From Triops longicaudatus (taxonomy: Eukaryota; Arthropoda; Branchiopoda; Notostraca; Triopsidae), in the NCBI GenBank assembly GCA_022885665.1, contig JAGQDJ010000075.1:372001-436000 (forward strand): DNA of 64,000 nucleotides, written 5' to 3'. Below the pieces are notes generated by a model, which was not told the origin of the DNA, did not search any database, and was given only the letters and a program-made list of their open reading frames with translations. Position numbers and translations under genes: made by a program. Each line of letters opens with the position of its first letter. The stretch's first letter is position 1. Below are positions 62,259 through 64,000 of this stretch, piece by piece.

Positions 62259-64000
62259 TGTTTCCTTTTTACCTCCCTTAAAAATTAAAACTTTCCTTTG
62301 GTGGTAATATAACAGAGAAGTAATTACTGTGGATTTCAACGTGTCCCGAGCTTTTAGGTTCCTCTAGAACATTTTCACAAAATATCATTTTTTTTATAAA
62401 TATTCTTAAAATAAATAATAACAGCTCGTCGTGCGTGAATACAGTGTGTCTATAAATATGGTGGCTTTTTGTTTGAGACTTTAATAGAGTGCACTAATCT
62501 TTTGTGAATCAAGACATTTTTTTGCGAAACTAACTGAAAACTACTACTATTTATTGGGGGACAAAGGCCAGGAACTCTGCAAATCGTAAGCGACAGTCAA
62601 GTTTTGTCATGTGGTACCTGAATACTGTGTTACTTATTTGCGCACTCTATACGTAAAATACAATAAACATAAAAAAGCTTCGAAAAAATAATTAAGAACC
62701 AAAGTGGAGTACACTTTAAATCTTGACGATGGTTAACGTTCAAACAAAAGTTGGGATATTTGTTGTGTAAAGTTTCAAAGTACACTTTTAGCTCCCGTAA
62801 TTCTATGAATTCGTAGATTAATATTCAAAAGTGTGTAGGCAAAAGAAATGTTTTTTTTATTATTTTTTTTGTAGCGATTAATTCCTTTTGCTGTCACTGT
62901 TCGAATAATTTTGTAATTTTTGATCATGTCTATTGTGCTGGAACATTCAAAGATCTTCGTAATGCTTGAGCTCACTTTCTGGTTGAATGACGAAACAAAA
63001 GGTTTGCACGAAAAGGATGTGGCAGCTTCATAACTGGGTAACCAGGTTAGGGATGATTCCCCAATTTGATTCGCACCAGTAAGAAATGCTTGGCACTATA
63101 TCCTGAGCGCAAAAATCTGATCACTGTCTTCCAGGACAAGGGAAAACGCGCTACATGTGAACAGAAGGACCGAAAGAAGGAGAAAATGTAAAATAAGATA
63201 AGGAAGAAGTGGAAGAACCAGTTGGCAATGCTTTCTTAACCCTTTGGGAACACGAGAGCGTGAGGTTCTACCAACTCGAGCATTACGCAATTCTTTTTTT
63301 TTCCAGCTCCACAAAAAAGATCCAGGAAAATGCTCGCGTAAATGCGTCTCCATTATTTATTGCGCAGGAGAATAATGCAGAAGGGTTAAAAGAGGAACAT
63401 GAAAAGATAATGTTAGACAAACCACCTTGGGGGAATGGGCTAACTGCGCTTACGGTACATCGAATCATAAAAGAGATACAGGGAAATTTGTTCTAATGGA
63501 GAAAAATGGCTGTATTAAACGGACCTACTCAGTACACTTTAGTGGAAAGAAACTGATTTGTTTCTGTAAGAATTTCCATGACCTTTTTCATTACTACTTG
63601 TATTGAGTCTACCACAAAACTACACCTAAGTGAATCTAACTAATTTAATTCAGTCAGCAGTAAACTTAATTTTTCACCCGAAACCTTTACACGTATATAT
63701 CACATGAAAATAATGTTAGTATGAATCTTATTTTTTTTTTTTTTTTGGAAGGGAATCAACTTTCCAAGCTTAATAATATACGCATTAAGTGATAGAAAAA
63801 TATTTTTCCTTAAAAGATTCTAAGAAAATACAAGGAGAAAAAAATCCCGTTAAAACTTGTGAGGGAAAAGGAAGGGTTAAAGTGTGGTCTACAAACCATT
63901 TTGCCGACCGCTCTTGCCCATCTTTTACGACTTCCTCTTCCAACACCTTCGGCTAACCGCTAAATTATCTTCAATCGCTTAACGTTTTTTCTTCCCAGAA
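62259..64000. other. Right flank, no recognised feature
   Basis: AT-rich sequence with short T-runs (for example 63731-63746). A 95-codon plus-strand frame at 63209-63496 has ordinary amino-acid composition, but it has no recognisable relatives, no splice partners and overlapping frames on the other strand, so I do not call it. I see no fourth copy of the Ala-rich gene or its upstream module. Confidence 0.55.

Noticed and set aside
63209..63496. 95-codon plus-strand frame near the right edge
   Set aside because: Composition is ordinary, but there is no relative, promoter or splice support, and a minus-strand frame of equal length overlaps it.

Overview
This window is nuclear DNA from an animal, most likely an arthropod. 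It is AT-rich and intron-rich, with mostly short GT-AG introns. I recognise three conserved bilaterian genes whose exons join without frame breaks, followed by a tandem family of small secreted alanine/glutamine-rich proteins. The arthropod assignment is inference. It rests on a myosin VIIa of 2164 residues (close to fly crinkled), TATA plus TCAGT-type initiators, and an Ala/Gln-rich family resembling insect DUF745 proteins. I cannot name the order or species.

Layout: (1) 1-4510, + strand: the 3' part of a CCDC39 orthologue (axonemal ruler coiled coil), with a 208-bp hAT-type MITE in one intron. (2) 4511-14451: about 10 kb with no gene I can support, holding one inverted-repeat element. (3) 14452-29099, - strand: a complete RYK/Derailed Wnt-receptor pseudokinase in 11 coding exons, with a 6.2-kb first intron and a CpG-rich upstream patch near 29.4-29.6 kb. 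(4) 29100-34490: no recognised gene. (5) 34491-50930, - strand: a complete myosin VIIa in 35 coding exons. (6) 50931-55530: upstream of myosin VIIa, with a GA repeat and a CTCF-like site. (7) 55532-62258, + strand: three tandem copies of a five-exon gene for a secreted Ala/Gln-rich helical protein. Copies A and B are intact (252 residues each, identical exon lengths). Copy C has lost exon 3 and the start of exon 4, and carries an in-frame stop in what remains of exon 4. (8) 62259-64000: nothing recognised.

The most interesting region is the tandem cluster. All three copies keep the same upstream module, the same TATA-to-initiator spacing and the same 5' leader length, which points to one shared expression programme. 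A 230-nt stretch of exon 5 is about 97% identical between A and B, including synonymous sites, while exon 3 is much more diverged; this is the mark of gene conversion. Copy C can still encode a shortened secreted protein if exon 2 is spliced directly to exon 5.

CCDC39 (cilia and sperm flagella), RYK (Wnt signalling) and myosin VIIa (actin bundles of bristles and sensory cells) are not an obvious functional group; I read them as independent neighbours. All exon boundaries were set by hand from reading frame, GT/AG sites and remembered family sequences. No alignments or database searches were run.
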